DNA from: Lentzea sp. NBRC 102530
GTDB taxonomy: Bacteria > Actinomycetota > Actinomycetes > Mycobacteriales > Pseudonocardiaceae
NCBI RefSeq assembly: GCF_030269365.1
Contig: NZ_BSTF01000005.1
Span: forward strand, 186,001 to 250,000
Direction: 5' to 3'
DNA: 64,000 nucleotides
Shown here: in pieces, positions 27,973-39,805 of the stretch
How the letters are laid out: every line of letters begins with the position of its first letter
Numbering within the stretch: the first letter of the stretch is position 1
Position numbers and translations under genes: made by a program
Notes under the pieces: model-generated
The model's input: only the letters and a program-made list of their open reading frames with translations
Told to the model about the DNA's origin: nothing
The model's database searches: none

Positions 27973-28667
27973 ACCGGCGGGACGAGCTGAAGGCCAACCT
28001 CGAAGAGGTCGAGGAGCGCATCGCGAAAGCGTGCGAGCGGGCGGGCAGGCCGCGGCAGGAGGTGATGTTGCTCGCGGTGACGAAAACCTGGCCCGCGAGC
28101 GACGTGGAGATCCTTTACGAGCTCGGGTTGCGGAACTTCGCGGAGAACCGGGACCAGGAGGCGTCCGCCAAGGTCGGCCAGTTGAGACACCTCGGCGAGG
28201 CGCGGTGGCACATGGTCGGGCGGTTGCAGCGGAACAAGGCCAAGTCGGTGGTCGGGTGGGCGGACCAGGTCGACTCGGTCGACAGCGTCCGGCTGGCCGA
28301 GGCGCTGGCCAGGGCGGCGCACGCCCGCGGCCGGACGTTGGACGTGTTGTTGCAGGTCAGCATCGACGGGGACGTGAGTCGCGGTGGGGTGGCGATCGCG
28401 GACGTCGGCGAACTCGCTGGCGTGATCACTCGTTCGGGTGATCTTATTCTCCGAGGTGCGATGACTGTCGCTCCTCTGACGATGAAGCCAGCGCAGGCGT
28501 TTCAGGCGTTGGTTTCGGTGGTATCAGGCCTACGTGATGATCATCCCACTGCCACCCATGTGTCAGCGGGAATGAGTGGTGACCTGGAAGATGCCATCTC
28601 GCACGGATCGACCTGTGTGCGTGTCGGAACGGCGTTGCTCGGCAACCGGCGACTAACCTCGCCCTAG
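27969..28667 (+). CDS. PLP homeostasis protein (YggS/PROSC family)
   Basis: A 232-residue single-domain PLP-binding TIM-barrel protein without known catalysis, involved in pyridoxal phosphate and amino-acid balance. The PLP lysine is in LLAVTKTWPASDV (about residue 38). Other family signatures are FAENRDQEASAKV, WHMVGRLQRNKAKSVV, LSAGMSGDLEDAI-like THVSAGMSGDLEDA, and VRVGTALLG near the end. GTG at 27969 overlaps the pgeF stop. It is followed by sepF, as in most actinobacterial dcw clusters. Confidence 0.92.
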   Translation: MNRRDELKANLEEVEERIAKACERAGRPRQEVMLLAVTKTWPASDVEILYELGLRNFAENRDQEASAKVGQLRHLGEARWHMVGRLQRNKAKSVVGWADQVDSVDSVRLAEALARAAHARGRTLDVLLQVSIDGDVSRGGVAIADVGELAGVITRSGDLILRGAMTVAPLTMKPAQAFQALVSVVSGLRDDHPTATHVSAGMSGDLEDAISHGSTCVRVGTALLGNRRLTSP

Positions 28668-28734
28668 GTTGTCGGGAACCTCGGGACCGTCCGCACCGTC
28701 CCTAAGAGTGGGGAACCGCCGAGGAGGGGCTGGA

Positions 28735-29388
28735 ATGAGCGCTTTGCACAAGCTGAAGGCCTACTTCGGGATGGTCCCCGCCGAGTACGCAGACGACCCC
28801 GGCTACGACGACGACCGAGGTCGCTACGGCGACTACCGGTCCGAGTACGCGGCCGAGGCCGACGACTACGACCCGTACCCGCGACGCAATCGCGTGTTCA
28901 CGCCGGGCCGGTCGGAGCTCCAGGGCTCCGGGTACCGGGCCGACATCGACGAGTCGGACGACTACGAGCCGGAGACGCGGCGCGGGGGCAGCCCCTCGAG
29001 CACGCGTCGCTGGAGCGCTGATGCACCCGTGCACGGCGCACTCGCGGTCGAGCCGCAGCGCGAGCCCGTGAGCAGGTTGCGTCCGGTCGCCGAGCCGGCA
29101 GGCAACCCGTTGGCGCGCATCACGACGCTGCACCCCCGTAATTACAGCGAGGCGCGCACGATCGGGGAGCACTACCGGGACGGCACGCCGGTGATCTTGA
29201 ACCTGACCGACATGGACGACGCGGACGCGAAGCGTCTCGTCGACTTCTCGGCCGGTCTCGCGTTCGCTCTGCGCGGGTCCATGGACAAGATCACCAGCAG
29301 GGTGTTCCTTCTCTCACCGCCCAACGTTGACGTGACGGCGGAGGACCGCAGGAAGCTGGCCGAGGGCGGGTTCGGGAACCACGGTTAG
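28735..29388 (+). CDS. sepF: FtsZ membrane anchor SepF
   Basis: A 217-residue SepF that anchors and aligns FtsZ filaments. The first residues (MSALHKLKAYFGMV) form the amphipathic membrane-binding helix. A long acidic, Tyr/Asp-rich linker follows (residues about 15-110), then the DUF552 core (about 120-205) with ITTLHPRNYSEARTIGEHYR, GTPVILNLTDMDDADAKRLVDF and RVFLLSPPNVDV. ATG at 28735 has a strong GAGGAGGGG site; an upstream GTG at 28669 would add 22 residues and lose the amphipathic start, so it is rejected. Confidence 0.94.
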   Translation: MSALHKLKAYFGMVPAEYADDPGYDDDRGRYGDYRSEYAAEADDYDPYPRRNRVFTPGRSELQGSGYRADIDESDDYEPETRRGGSPSSTRRWSADAPVHGALAVEPQREPVSRLRPVAEPAGNPLARITTLHPRNYSEARTIGEHYRDGTPVILNLTDMDDADAKRLVDFSAGLAFALRGSMDKITSRVFLLSPPNVDVTAEDRRKLAEGGFGNHG

Positions 29389-29397
29389 AGTTGACCC

Positions 29398-29682
29398 GTG
29401 GCCCCCATCCTGCTCGTCATCTTCTACGTCCTGTTCGCGTTCTCCCTGTTCCTGACCGCGCGCGTCGTGGTCGAGATGGTGCGGACGTTCGCGAGGGATT
29501 GGCGCCCGGCGGGCGGCGTAGCCGTGACGCTCGAAACCGTTTACACGGTCACCGACCCACCAGTCCGTGCGCTCCGTCGGGTGATCCCGACTGTGCGGAT
29601 CGGGGGCGTCGGGCTGGACCTATCGATTATTGTGCTGTGGCTGGTCGTTATCATTCTGATGCGATTCGCAGATCCCAGGTGA
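29398..29682 (+). CDS. yggT: YggT family membrane protein
   Basis: A 94-residue protein with two membrane segments (about residues 4-24 and 72-90) separated by TDPPVRALRRVIPTVRIGGVGLDLS, the conserved YggT loop. It lies in its usual place between sepF and wag31. GTG at 29398 lacks a Shine-Dalgarno site; TAGAGT six bases upstream suits leaderless initiation, although its TAG is also the sepF stop. Function is unknown; links to division or osmotic tolerance have been proposed. Confidence 0.88.
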   Translation: MAPILLVIFYVLFAFSLFLTARVVVEMVRTFARDWRPAGGVAVTLETVYTVTDPPVRALRRVIPTVRIGGVGLDLSIIVLWLVVIILMRFADPR

Positions 29683-29730
29683 CGGGGAACCGTGGGATGA
29701 CCGCAGCCCAGGAGTGCGAGAGGTGATCCG

Positions 29731-30546
29731 ATGCCGTTGACCCCCGCTGACGTGCACAACGTTGCATTCAGCAAGCCGCCGATTGGCAAGCGGGGCTACA
29801 ACGAGGACGAGGTGGACGCGTTCCTCGACCTGGTTGAGGGCGAGTTGGCCCGCTTGATCGAGGAGAACAACGACCTCCGTCAGCAGGTCGAGCAGCTCGA
29901 CCAGCAGCTCGAGACGTCGCGTGCCGACCTCGACGACGCGAGGGCCAAGGCTTCCGCCGCCCCCATGACGACCCGCATGCCGGTCGAGGAGCCGCGCCGC
30001 CTGGCGCCGGTCCCGCCGCCTTCGGTCATGGAGCAGACGTCTCCCGGTGGTGGCGGAGACCACCACGTGCAGGCCGCGAAGGTCCTGGGTCTCGCCCAGG
30101 AGATGGCGGACCGGCTGACCGGCGAGGCCAAGGCCGAGGCGGACGGCATGTTGTCCGAGGCGCGCACGAAGTCCGAGCAGCTGTTGTCCGAGGCTCGCGC
30201 CAAGGCCGACACGATGGTCAACGAGGCGCGCACGCGTGCCGAGACCATGCTCAACGACGCGCGGACGCGTTCCGAGACGCTGGAGCGGCAGGCCCGTGAG
30301 AAGGCCACCGCGCTGGACCGTGACGCGCAGCGCAAGCACGCTGAGGTGATGGGCAACATCACCCAGGAGAAGAACACGCTCGAGAAGCAGATCGACAAGC
30401 TGCAGACGTTCGAGCGCGAGTACCGCACGCGACTGAAGACGATGCTCGAGTCGTCCCTGCGCGACCTCCAGGACCGCGGCCCGGCCGCTCCGTCCGAGGG
30501 CCGCTCCCAGGGCTACTCCTTCGGTGCACGCGCCGAAGCGGGCTGA
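29731..30546 (+). CDS. wag31: polar growth scaffold Wag31 (DivIVA)
   Basis: A 271-residue DivIVA-family protein that localises to poles and directs apical cell-wall growth. The N-terminal membrane-curvature domain reads [20 protein letters not shown] then [15 protein letters not shown] first coiled coil (about 36-72) is followed by a Pro-rich linker and a long second coiled coil (about 110-245) made of repeated [20 protein letters not shown]-type units. ATG at 29731 follows GAGAGGTG. It closes the dcw cluster. Confidence 0.94.
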   Translation: MPLTPADVHNVAFSKPPIGKRGYNEDEVDAFLDLVEGELARLIEENNDLRQQVEQLDQQLETSRADLDDARAKASAAPMTTRMPVEEPRRLAPVPPPSVMEQTSPGGGGDHHVQAAKVLGLAQEMADRLTGEAKAEADGMLSEARTKSEQLLSEARAKADTMVNEARTRAETMLNDARTRSETLERQAREKATALDRDAQRKHAEVMGNITQEKNTLEKQIDKLQTFEREYRTRLKTMLESSLRDLQDRGPAAPSEGRSQGYSFGARAEAG

Positions 30547-30548
30547 AC

Positions 30549-30564
30549 TACTGTTCGCTAGGTG
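30549..30564 (+). promoter_or_regulatory. leaderless promoter after wag31
   Basis: TACTGT (30549-30554), seven bases, then GTG at 30562. No ribosome site is present. Confidence 0.45.
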
Positions 30565-31056
30565 CTCTTCGTAGTTCTACTTCTGGTGCTGGCTGCCCTC
30601 GGGCTGCTCGTACCTGCGCTGGCCACGTCCAACACGATCTGGGCGTGGTCTTCCGTGGGCGCGAGCGTGCTCGCCGCCCTGGTCCTCGCTGGGGACTGGT
30701 GGCGGAGGCGACCGGGGGACCCCGCAGCCGACGCGCAGAGTGTAGATCAACAGGCTGTAGCTGATGATCAACGGGTGGTCGTGGCGGCAGAAGCCGACAC
30801 ACCGTCCGCTGACGAGGAACCACCGGAAGAGGACACCGACGCGGCGGACCTGCTCGTCGTGGCCGATCTGGTGGACGAGGTCCGGGTGCTGGACGAGCGG
30901 CCCCGGTACCACCTGAGCTCGTGTTCCTGGCTCGCCGGGAGGCCCACGCTGGGCCTCCCGGTGCAGGAGGCACGGCAGTTGCAGTTCACGCCGTGCGCGC
31001 TGTGCACCCCCGACGCGGTGCTGGTGCGCAAGAGCCGCACGGCACAGATGGACTGA
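30562..31056 (+). CDS. actinobacterial membrane protein with C-terminal cysteine motif
   Basis: A 164-residue protein of unknown function. Two membrane segments (about residues 1-20 and 26-46) precede an acidic, variable middle. The C-terminus holds a conserved-looking motif: RYHLSSCSWLAGRPTLGLPV, then FTPCALCTPDAVL, with three cysteines that could bind a metal or form a disulfide. GTG at 30562 is at leaderless spacing from TACTGT. Genes of this type follow wag31 in other actinobacteria as far as I recall. A terminator hairpin follows. Confidence 0.75.
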   Translation: MLFVVLLLVLAALGLLVPALATSNTIWAWSSVGASVLAALVLAGDWWRRRPGDPAADAQSVDQQAVADDQRVVVAAEADTPSADEEPPEEDTDAADLLVVADLVDEVRVLDERPRYHLSSCSWLAGRPTLGLPVQEARQLQFTPCALCTPDAVLVRKSRTAQMD

Positions 31057-31069
31057 GATCGACGCGAAC

Positions 31070-31111
31070 GCCCCCGGCATGGGTCAGGAAGTGGCCCGTG
31101 CGCACGGGGGC
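31070..31111 (+). terminator. terminator after the wag31-linked membrane gene
   Basis: GCCCCCG pairs with CGGGGGC, and the inner sequence GCATGGGTC pairs with GGCCCGTGC (two G:U pairs), making a long hairpin followed by TGTTGTG. Confidence 0.65.
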
Positions 31112-31202
31112 TGTTGTGCGTGTGGCGGCAGTCCCGCCGGGGTGGCCACGCTCCGCGGAGCGGCACGACCACCCCCACGACGCGCTCCGCGGAGGTGGGA
31201 CC

Positions 31203-31547
31203 TCATCGGTCCAAGAACAGCAGCATGATCAGCAACGCCAGCAGCGCCAGGTCCACGACCACGCCCGTCGGCTTCGAGTCGTACCGCAGGCGGGTGACCG
31301 TGGCGCCGACCATCAGCAGCCCGAGCCCCACGGTGGCGGCGTGCGCGACCCACTCCCAGCTGACCAGCCCGACCACCAGTCCGGCCGCGCCCGCCCACTC
31401 CAGCGCGCCGATGGTGCGCCACAGCGCCGGGTGCATCCGGAAGTGGTCGCGGGCCTCGAGTGACGCCTTCGCGCCGAACAGCTTGCCCGCGCCCGTCGCC
31501 ACGAACAGCACGGCCAGCAAGATCGACAACGCGATGGTCAACGTCAT
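31203..31547 (-). CDS. DoxX-like membrane protein
   Basis: A 114-residue protein with four membrane segments (about 3-20, 45-65, 68-86, 92-111). LFVATGAGKLFG and ALEWAGAAGLVVGL are typical of the DoxX/DoxX-like family. ATG at 31547 lies close to the ileS leader and diverges from it. The substrate is unknown; some family members work in thiosulfate/quinone redox, others in oxidative-stress membrane complexes. The 90 bases beyond its stop hold two copies of the palindrome CTCCGCGGAG (31151 and 31185). Confidence 0.75.
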   Translation of the reverse strand: MTLTIALSILLAVLFVATGAGKLFGAKASLEARDHFRMHPALWRTIGALEWAGAAGLVVGLVSWEWVAHAATVGLGLLMVGATVTRLRYDSKPTGVVVDLALLALLIMLLFLDR

Positions 31548-31588
31548 CGGGCGAGCATACGGTTTGCGCCTCCGGTTACCCTGTAACT

Positions 31589-31792
31589 CACAGGCACCGA
31601 TCCGGCCATCACCGGGGAGCCTCCGGAAGAACGGGCGCGAGCCTCAGTAGAACCGGACGGGACCGGCCCGTCACAGCCGAAGAACGAGAGGCTCGTCCCT
31701 CAGGGCGGGCAAGCGGGGTGGTACCGCGGCAGGCCGAGCCACATCGGCGTGTCGTCCTCGCGTGTCACTTTTGACCGCGAGGAGCAGTGGAG
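31589..31792 (+). promoter_or_regulatory. T-box riboswitch controlling ileS translation
   Basis: The leader holds a short stem I with the isoleucine specifier ATC at 31608-31610, flanked by CCGG arms (31602-31605 and 31612-31615). The T-box consensus GGGGTGGTACCGCGG is at 31715-31729; its TGGT would pair with the tRNA-Ile acceptor end. Downstream, CCTCGCG (31756-31762) pairs with CGCGAGG (31776-31782), which hides the GAGGAG ribosome site. Actinobacterial ileS T-boxes with ultrashort stem I that regulate translation are established; the placement of the sequestering hairpin is read from this sequence. The promoter -10 may be TACCCT at 31577. Confidence 0.9.
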
Positions 31793-34897
<3,105 letters not shown>

Positions 34898-34910
34898 CCG
34901 GGATCGTGTG

Positions 34911-34943
34911 AAGGGGCCGCTGTCTTCGGACGGCGGCCCCTTT
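34911..34943 (+). terminator. ileS terminator
   Basis: AAGGGGCCGC pairs with GCGGCCCCTT around an inner TGTC-TTCG-GACG hairpin, ending in TTTCGCG, 14 bases after the ileS stop. Confidence 0.85.
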
Positions 34944-35008
34944 CGCGTGAGCGGATTGTGAGTCCCGATCCCTAACGTCGTCGTTGCAGACGATTTGGGG
35001 GAACGCAC

Positions 35009-35998
35009 ATGGGAAATCTGGTCAGACTGGGTTCGGTTCTCGCGCTGGCCGTGGCGATGGTGGCGCCTGCGGCAGCACAGGCGGAAGCCGCATGTGCATG
35101 GGGGATCGAGGAACTGCCGTTGCCGAGCCGGAACGAGTTCTACTTCTACGACGTCAAGGGCGGGTCGGACAACGGCGAGTGGGTGCTCGGCGACGGGTAC
35201 GACCTCGCGACCGGTGGCGGCATCACGATCCTGGCCTGGCGCGACGGTGTTCTCCAGCCGGAGCGCTACGGCGGCTACACCGTCAGCGACGTCAACAACT
35301 CCGGCGTCATGGCGGGCGGTGAACGGGGCGACGCGTACCGGGTCGTGAACGGCGTGCGCGAGGCCCTCGGCAAGGTGCGGGGTGTCGGAGCGGCCGCTGC
35401 CCAGCACATCAACAACGCGGGCGACGTGCTGGGCATCTCCGGCCCCACCTTCAGCGACCGCGGGCCGCTGGTGGTGTGGCCGGCCGGATCGACGACGCCG
35501 ACGATGCTGCCGGGTACGGACGACGGTGTCGTGCGCGTCCCGGCGGGCATCGACGACGGCGGCAACGTGATCGCGCAGGAGGAACGGCCGGACGGCCAGA
35601 CCTGGGGCCGCGTCTGGGACCGCGCCGGCCGGGCCACGAGGCTCGACACGCTGCCGGCACACGACTCCGCCGTGCCGCAGATCATCAGCAACGGCCGGAT
35701 CTTCGGCTGGTCGTCGTCCCGGTTCGACGGCAGGAACGTCGTCCAGTGGGGACTCGACGGCAAGATCGTGCGGGTGCTGACCGAGCTCGACTTCGCCCGC
35801 GACGCGAACGCGTCGGGTCGCGTGCTCGGGAGGACCTGGATCAGGCAGGACGTGGGCGTGGTGAACGCGCCGGGCGAGGTCGAGCTGCTACCCAGGCTCT
35901 CGTACGGAGTGGTGCTGGCCGACAACGGTGACGTCTACGGCACCTATGACGGACCGGGCAGCAACAACGCCACACCGCTTCACGCGCGTTGTGGCTGA
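35009..35998 (+). CDS. secreted protein with beta-propeller-like (HAF-type) repeats
   Basis: A 329-residue protein with a signal peptide (residues about 1-27, ending AAAQAEAA). The mature part has repeated short units in which a reading is followed by D-x-N-N-x-G or I-x-N-x-G: SDVNNSGVMAGG, HINNAGDVLGI, GIDDGGNVIAQ, IISNGRIFGWS, ANASGRVLGR and LADNGDVYG. This spacing of about 45 residues resembles HAF-repeat or beta-propeller extracellular proteins. No catalytic residues are evident. ATG at 35009 follows GGGGGAA. It is downstream of the ileS terminator and ends 19 bases inside the convergent SRPBCC-like gene. Confidence 0.65.
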   Translation: MGNLVRLGSVLALAVAMVAPAAAQAEAACAWGIEELPLPSRNEFYFYDVKGGSDNGEWVLGDGYDLATGGGITILAWRDGVLQPERYGGYTVSDVNNSGVMAGGERGDAYRVVNGVREALGKVRGVGAAAAQHINNAGDVLGISGPTFSDRGPLVVWPAGSTTPTMLPGTDDGVVRVPAGIDDGGNVIAQEERPDGQTWGRVWDRAGRATRLDTLPAHDSAVPQIISNGRIFGWSSSRFDGRNVVQWGLDGKIVRVLTELDFARDANASGRVLGRTWIRQDVGVVNAPGEVELLPRLSYGVVLADNGDVYGTYDGPGSNNATPLHARCG

Positions 35999-36435
35999 CG
36001 TTTCGGGGTGAACAGGCGCCGCATCTGGCGCACGTACCACGACCAGCGGGCCGGGGACTTCGGTTCCCGGCCCGCCGCGCGTTCGTAGCCGTCGAACATG
36101 TCCTCCAGGCACGCGTCGTGCAGCCACCGGATCACCAGCACCCAGCGCAGCCACGCCACGAGGCCGAAGTCGCCCACCAGTTCGTGCCGGACGACGTTCC
36201 CCGACGCCGACAGCGTGTGGGTGCCCGAGAGCCGGGTGAACTCGAAGGTGATCGACTCGCCGGGCACGAACTCCGTGCAGCGGTACCGGATCGGGCCGTG
36301 CCCGCCGTCGGCGCCGACGCCCAGCGGCCGGTCGAACTCCTGCTTGCCCCACGCGGGCGGCCACAGTTCCTGGATGCGCGCGACGAACGGACCGGCGGGC
36401 ACGCCGAGGTCGCGGGTGTGGACGTTCCTGATCAT
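35980..36435 (-). CDS. SRPBCC-like protein under TetR control
   Basis: A 151-residue protein. Its pattern fits the SRPBCC (START-like) ligand-binding fold: IRYRCTEFVPGESITFEFTRL and GTHTLSASGNVVRHEL are the crossing strands, and the C-terminal helix contains WLRWVLVIRWLHDACLEDMFDGYERAAG. ATG at 36435 has an AAGGGG site; ATG at 36450 is possible but lies inside the operator. It diverges from a TetR gene with a large palindrome between them, so it is probably the regulated target. The ligand is unknown. Confidence 0.6.
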   Translation of the reverse strand: MIRNVHTRDLGVPAGPFVARIQELWPPAWGKQEFDRPLGVGADGGHGPIRYRCTEFVPGESITFEFTRLSGTHTLSASGNVVRHELVGDFGLVAWLRWVLVIRWLHDACLEDMFDGYERAAGREPKSPARWSWYVRQMRRLFTPKRQPQRA

Positions 36436-36443
36436 GGGAGCCC

Positions 36444-36492
36444 CTTCCATACGCTACCGTATGTTCCTGGAACGTACGGTAGCGTATGGAAG
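36444..36492. promoter_or_regulatory. 49-bp palindromic operator between SRPBCC-like gene and tetR
   Basis: CTTCCATACGCTACCGTA (36444-36461) is repeated exactly as its reverse complement at 36475-36492 with a 13-base spacer that itself holds GTTCCTGGAAC. Each arm also contains a smaller dyad (ATACG-CTAC-CGTAT in the left arm). The right arm ends two bases before the TetR start codon. This looks like two TetR sites arranged head to head, suited to cooperative binding and control of both genes. Confidence 0.75.
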
Positions 36493-36493
36493 C

Positions 36494-37030
36494 GTGGTGC
36501 GGCGGAATCGCGATGACTGGACTGAGATAGCGCTGAGAGCGCTGGCCGAAGGCGGGCTCAACGCCGTGGCGATCGAGCCTCTCGCGGCGCGGGCCGGGGC
36601 GACCAAAGGTAGCGTGTACCACCACTTCCCGAACCGCGACGCGTTGCTGCAGGCGACGGTCGAGCGGTGGGAGCGGGAGCACACCGAGAAGGTCATCGAA
36701 CTCGTGGAGTCCGAGCGGACGCCGCAGGACAAGCTCCGCACGCTCTTCGCCACGGTGCTCGACCGCGGCCGCAAGGGGTCGGTCGAGATGGCGTTGCAGG
36801 CGGCCGCGACGCACGAGGTCATCGCCCCGGTGCTGCACCGCGTCACGGAGAAGCGGGTGGCCTACCTGGCCGAGTTGTTCCGGGAGCTCGGGTTCGGCAA
36901 GGCCCAGGCGAGGAAGCGCGCGTTGATCGCGTTCAGCCTCTACCTGGGCCAGGCACAGCTCTGGACGAGCATGCCCGGCCTCGTCGAACCGCTGCTCGAC
37001 GAGGCCGTGCGCGTGCTCATCGCGAAGTGA
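36494..37030 (+). CDS. TetR family transcriptional regulator
   Basis: A 178-residue TetR-type repressor. The N-terminal helix-turn-helix covers about residues 5-52 with IALRALAEGGLNAVAIEPLA, AARAGATKGSVYHHFPNRDALL as the recognition part. The C-terminal ligand/dimer domain is helical and contains FRELGFGKAQARKRALIAFSLYLG. The start is GTG at 36494 or 36497; both touch the operator and neither has clear ribosome spacing, so the transcript may be nearly leaderless. It is expected to bind the 49-bp palindrome and repress itself and the SRPBCC-like gene. It abuts the convergent aminopeptidase gene with no spacer. Confidence 0.85.
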   Translation: MVRRNRDDWTEIALRALAEGGLNAVAIEPLAARAGATKGSVYHHFPNRDALLQATVERWEREHTEKVIELVESERTPQDKLRTLFATVLDRGRKGSVEMALQAAATHEVIAPVLHRVTEKRVAYLAELFRELGFGKAQARKRALIAFSLYLGQAQLWTSMPGLVEPLLDEAVRVLIAK

Positions 37031-37966
<936 letters not shown>

Positions 37967-38094
37967 TCAACTCCGTGCAGGGTTAGGGATTGAGCCACTG
38001 ATCAACATGCTCCGTCGTGCATGGGCCCGGTAGGGGCGATCGGCGGGAGTTGTTAACTCGTCTGATTCGTCGGAATCGAGGGTGATCAACCAGA

Positions 38095-39582
38095 ATGGTC
38101 CAGGTGGGTGACGTGACGGCGGTCCTGGGCATCGGTGCGGCCGTGCTGCTGATCTCGGTGATCGCGGTGCGCGTGTCGACGCGGCTCGGGCTGCCCTCGC
38201 TCCTGCTCTACCTCGGCATCGGCGTGCTGCTCGGCGAGTCGGTCGTCGGCATCAAGTTCGACGACGCCGACCTCACGCAGTCCCTCGGCATCGCCGCGCT
38301 CGTGCTGATCCTGACCGAGGGCGGCATCACGACCCGGTGGAACGCCGTGAAGTCGTCGCTGTGGCTGGGCGTCGCACTGTCCACAGTGGCCGTCGCGGTC
38401 AGCGTCGCCGTCACCGGCACGGCGTTGCACTTCCTGCTGGGCCTCGACTGGCGGATGGCGTTGCTGTGGGGCGCGGTGCTGTCGTCCACGGACGCGGCCG
38501 CCGTGTTCAGCGTCCTGCGCTCGTTGGGGGTCGGGGCGCGGCTGACCGGCGCGCTCGAACTCGAGTCCGGTCTCAACGACGCGCCCGTCTACATCGCCGT
38601 CGTGCTGCTGGCCTCGTCGGACCAGATCTCCTGGACCGCACCGCTGCTGGTGATCTACGAACTGGGTGCGGGCGCGTTGATCGGCGTGGCGCTGGGGTTC
38701 CTCGGCGGTGCGGGGCTCAGACGCGCGGCGCTGCCCTCCACCGGTCTGTACCCGCTCGCCACGGTGGCGGTGTGCGTGCTGGCCTACACGGCCGGTGACC
38801 TCGTGCACGCGTCCGGTTTCCTCGCCACCTACGTCGCCGCGCTGGTCCTGGGCAACGCCCGCCTGCCGCACCGCGCCGACACCCTCTCGTTCGCCGAAGG
38901 CCTCGGCTGGCTCGCCCAGATCGGCCTCTTCGTGCTCCTCGGCCTCTACGCCTCCCCGCAACGCCTGCTCGACGTGCTGTTCCCCGCGCTGGTCGCGGGC
39001 GTGGTGCTGACGTTCGTGGCGCGGCCGCTGTCGGTGGTGCTGGCCTCGTTGCCGTTCAAGGTGCCGTGGCGGGAACAGGCGTTCCTCTCCTGGTCGGGGC
39101 TGCGCGGCGCCGTGCCGATCGTGTTCGCGCTGATCCCGCTGATCCAGGGCGTCGAGGGCGCCCGGCAACTCGTCGACGTGGTGTTCCTGCTGGTCATCGT
39201 GCTGACGATCGTGCAAGGCACGACGCTGCCGTTGCTCGCGCGGCGCCTCGGCCTGGTGAAGACGGGGGAGGCGCTGGAGGTCCAGGTCGACTCGTCCCCG
39301 CTCGACGAGCTCGGCGCCGAGCTGCTCCAGGTGCACATCCAGCGCGGCTCGAAGCTGCACGGCGTCTACATGTCCGAACTGCGGCTGCCCAGCGGTGCCA
39401 CGGTCAGCCTCGTGGTGCGCTCGGGGAAGAGTTTCACGCCACAGCCGACGACCCGGCTGCAGACCGAGGACCAGTTGCTGATCGTCACCACCGAGGAGAC
39501 GCGTGACGCCGCTGAGCGGCGCATACGCGCCGTCGACCGGGCGGGCCGCTACGCCAGGTGGAAGGGCGAGACCGGCGATTAG
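38095..39582 (+). CDS. CPA1-type cation/proton antiporter with TrkA-C domain
   Basis: A 495-residue protein. About 12 membrane segments span residues 8-385, with the Na+/H+ exchanger motif LSSTDAAAVFSVLRSLGVG and ELESGLNDAPVYIAVVLL (Asn-Asp ion site, about residues 145-175). SGLRGAVPIVFALIPLI is typical of the NhaP2/K+-H+ antiporter group. A cytoplasmic TrkA-C domain follows (about 405-480), which usually senses ligands or nucleotides. ATG at 38095; the upstream 130 bases contain GAGTTGTTAACTC, a small dyad, but no clear promoter. Confidence 0.88.
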   Translation: MVQVGDVTAVLGIGAAVLLISVIAVRVSTRLGLPSLLLYLGIGVLLGESVVGIKFDDADLTQSLGIAALVLILTEGGITTRWNAVKSSLWLGVALSTVAVAVSVAVTGTALHFLLGLDWRMALLWGAVLSSTDAAAVFSVLRSLGVGARLTGALELESGLNDAPVYIAVVLLASSDQISWTAPLLVIYELGAGALIGVALGFLGGAGLRRAALPSTGLYPLATVAVCVLAYTAGDLVHASGFLATYVAALVLGNARLPHRADTLSFAEGLGWLAQIGLFVLLGLYASPQRLLDVLFPALVAGVVLTFVARPLSVVLASLPFKVPWREQAFLSWSGLRGAVPIVFALIPLIQGVEGARQLVDVVFLLVIVLTIVQGTTLPLLARRLGLVKTGEALEVQVDSSPLDELGAELLQVHIQRGSKLHGVYMSELRLPSGATVSLVVRSGKSFTPQPTTRLQTEDQLLIVTTEETRDAAERRIRAVDRAGRYARWKGETGD

Positions 39583-39618
39583 TCGGTCTCCGAGGCTTCT
39601 CACGATGTGATCGGGGTG

Positions 39619-39647
39619 TCGACGGCGCGGTCACCCTCCGCTAACGT
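39619..39647 (+). promoter_or_regulatory. promoter of the SAM-IV riboswitch transcript
   Basis: TCGACG (39619-39624), 17-base spacer, TAACGT (39642-39647). Transcription would start about seven bases downstream, exactly at the first paired base of the aptamer. Confidence 0.6.
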
Positions 39648-39654
39648 CGTCGGC

Positions 39655-39805
39655 AGGTCATGAGAGCCAGCGTCAAGCCCAAGCTTGCTGGCCGGCAACC
39701 CTCCAACCGCGGTGGGGTGCCCTTGGTGAGGACCTGGTCCGGCGCGTAGGGCGCCGGTCAAGCGCGGGCCTCCACACGAAGGCCCCTGGCCTCGGAGGCA
39801 GCTCG
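39655..39805 (+). promoter_or_regulatory. SAM-IV riboswitch and expression platform
   Basis: The aptamer runs 39655-39739. P1 is AGGTC (39655-39659) with GACCT (39731-39735). The conserved core segments GGTCATGAGAGCCAGCG, GCTTGCTGGCCGGCAACC and CGCGGTGGGGTGCC match the SAM-IV family known from actinomycetes. After it comes a strong hairpin CCGGCGC-GTAGG-GCGCCGG (39739-39757). GCCTCC at 39768-39773 can pair with the ribosome site GGAGGC at 39794-39799 or with AGGCCC nearby, suggesting control of translation when S-adenosylmethionine is bound. Confidence 0.85.

Noticed and set aside
36450-36450. ATG at 36450 as start of the SRPBCC-like gene
   Set aside because: It lies inside the palindrome and has no ribosome site, while the ATG at 36435 has AAGGGG at normal spacing.
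39595-39805. Reading the 39655 RNA as a SAM-I riboswitch
   Set aside because: The core is similar, but the GGTCATGAGNGCCAGCG start, the CGCGGTGGGGTGCC segment and the actinomycete context fit SAM-IV better.
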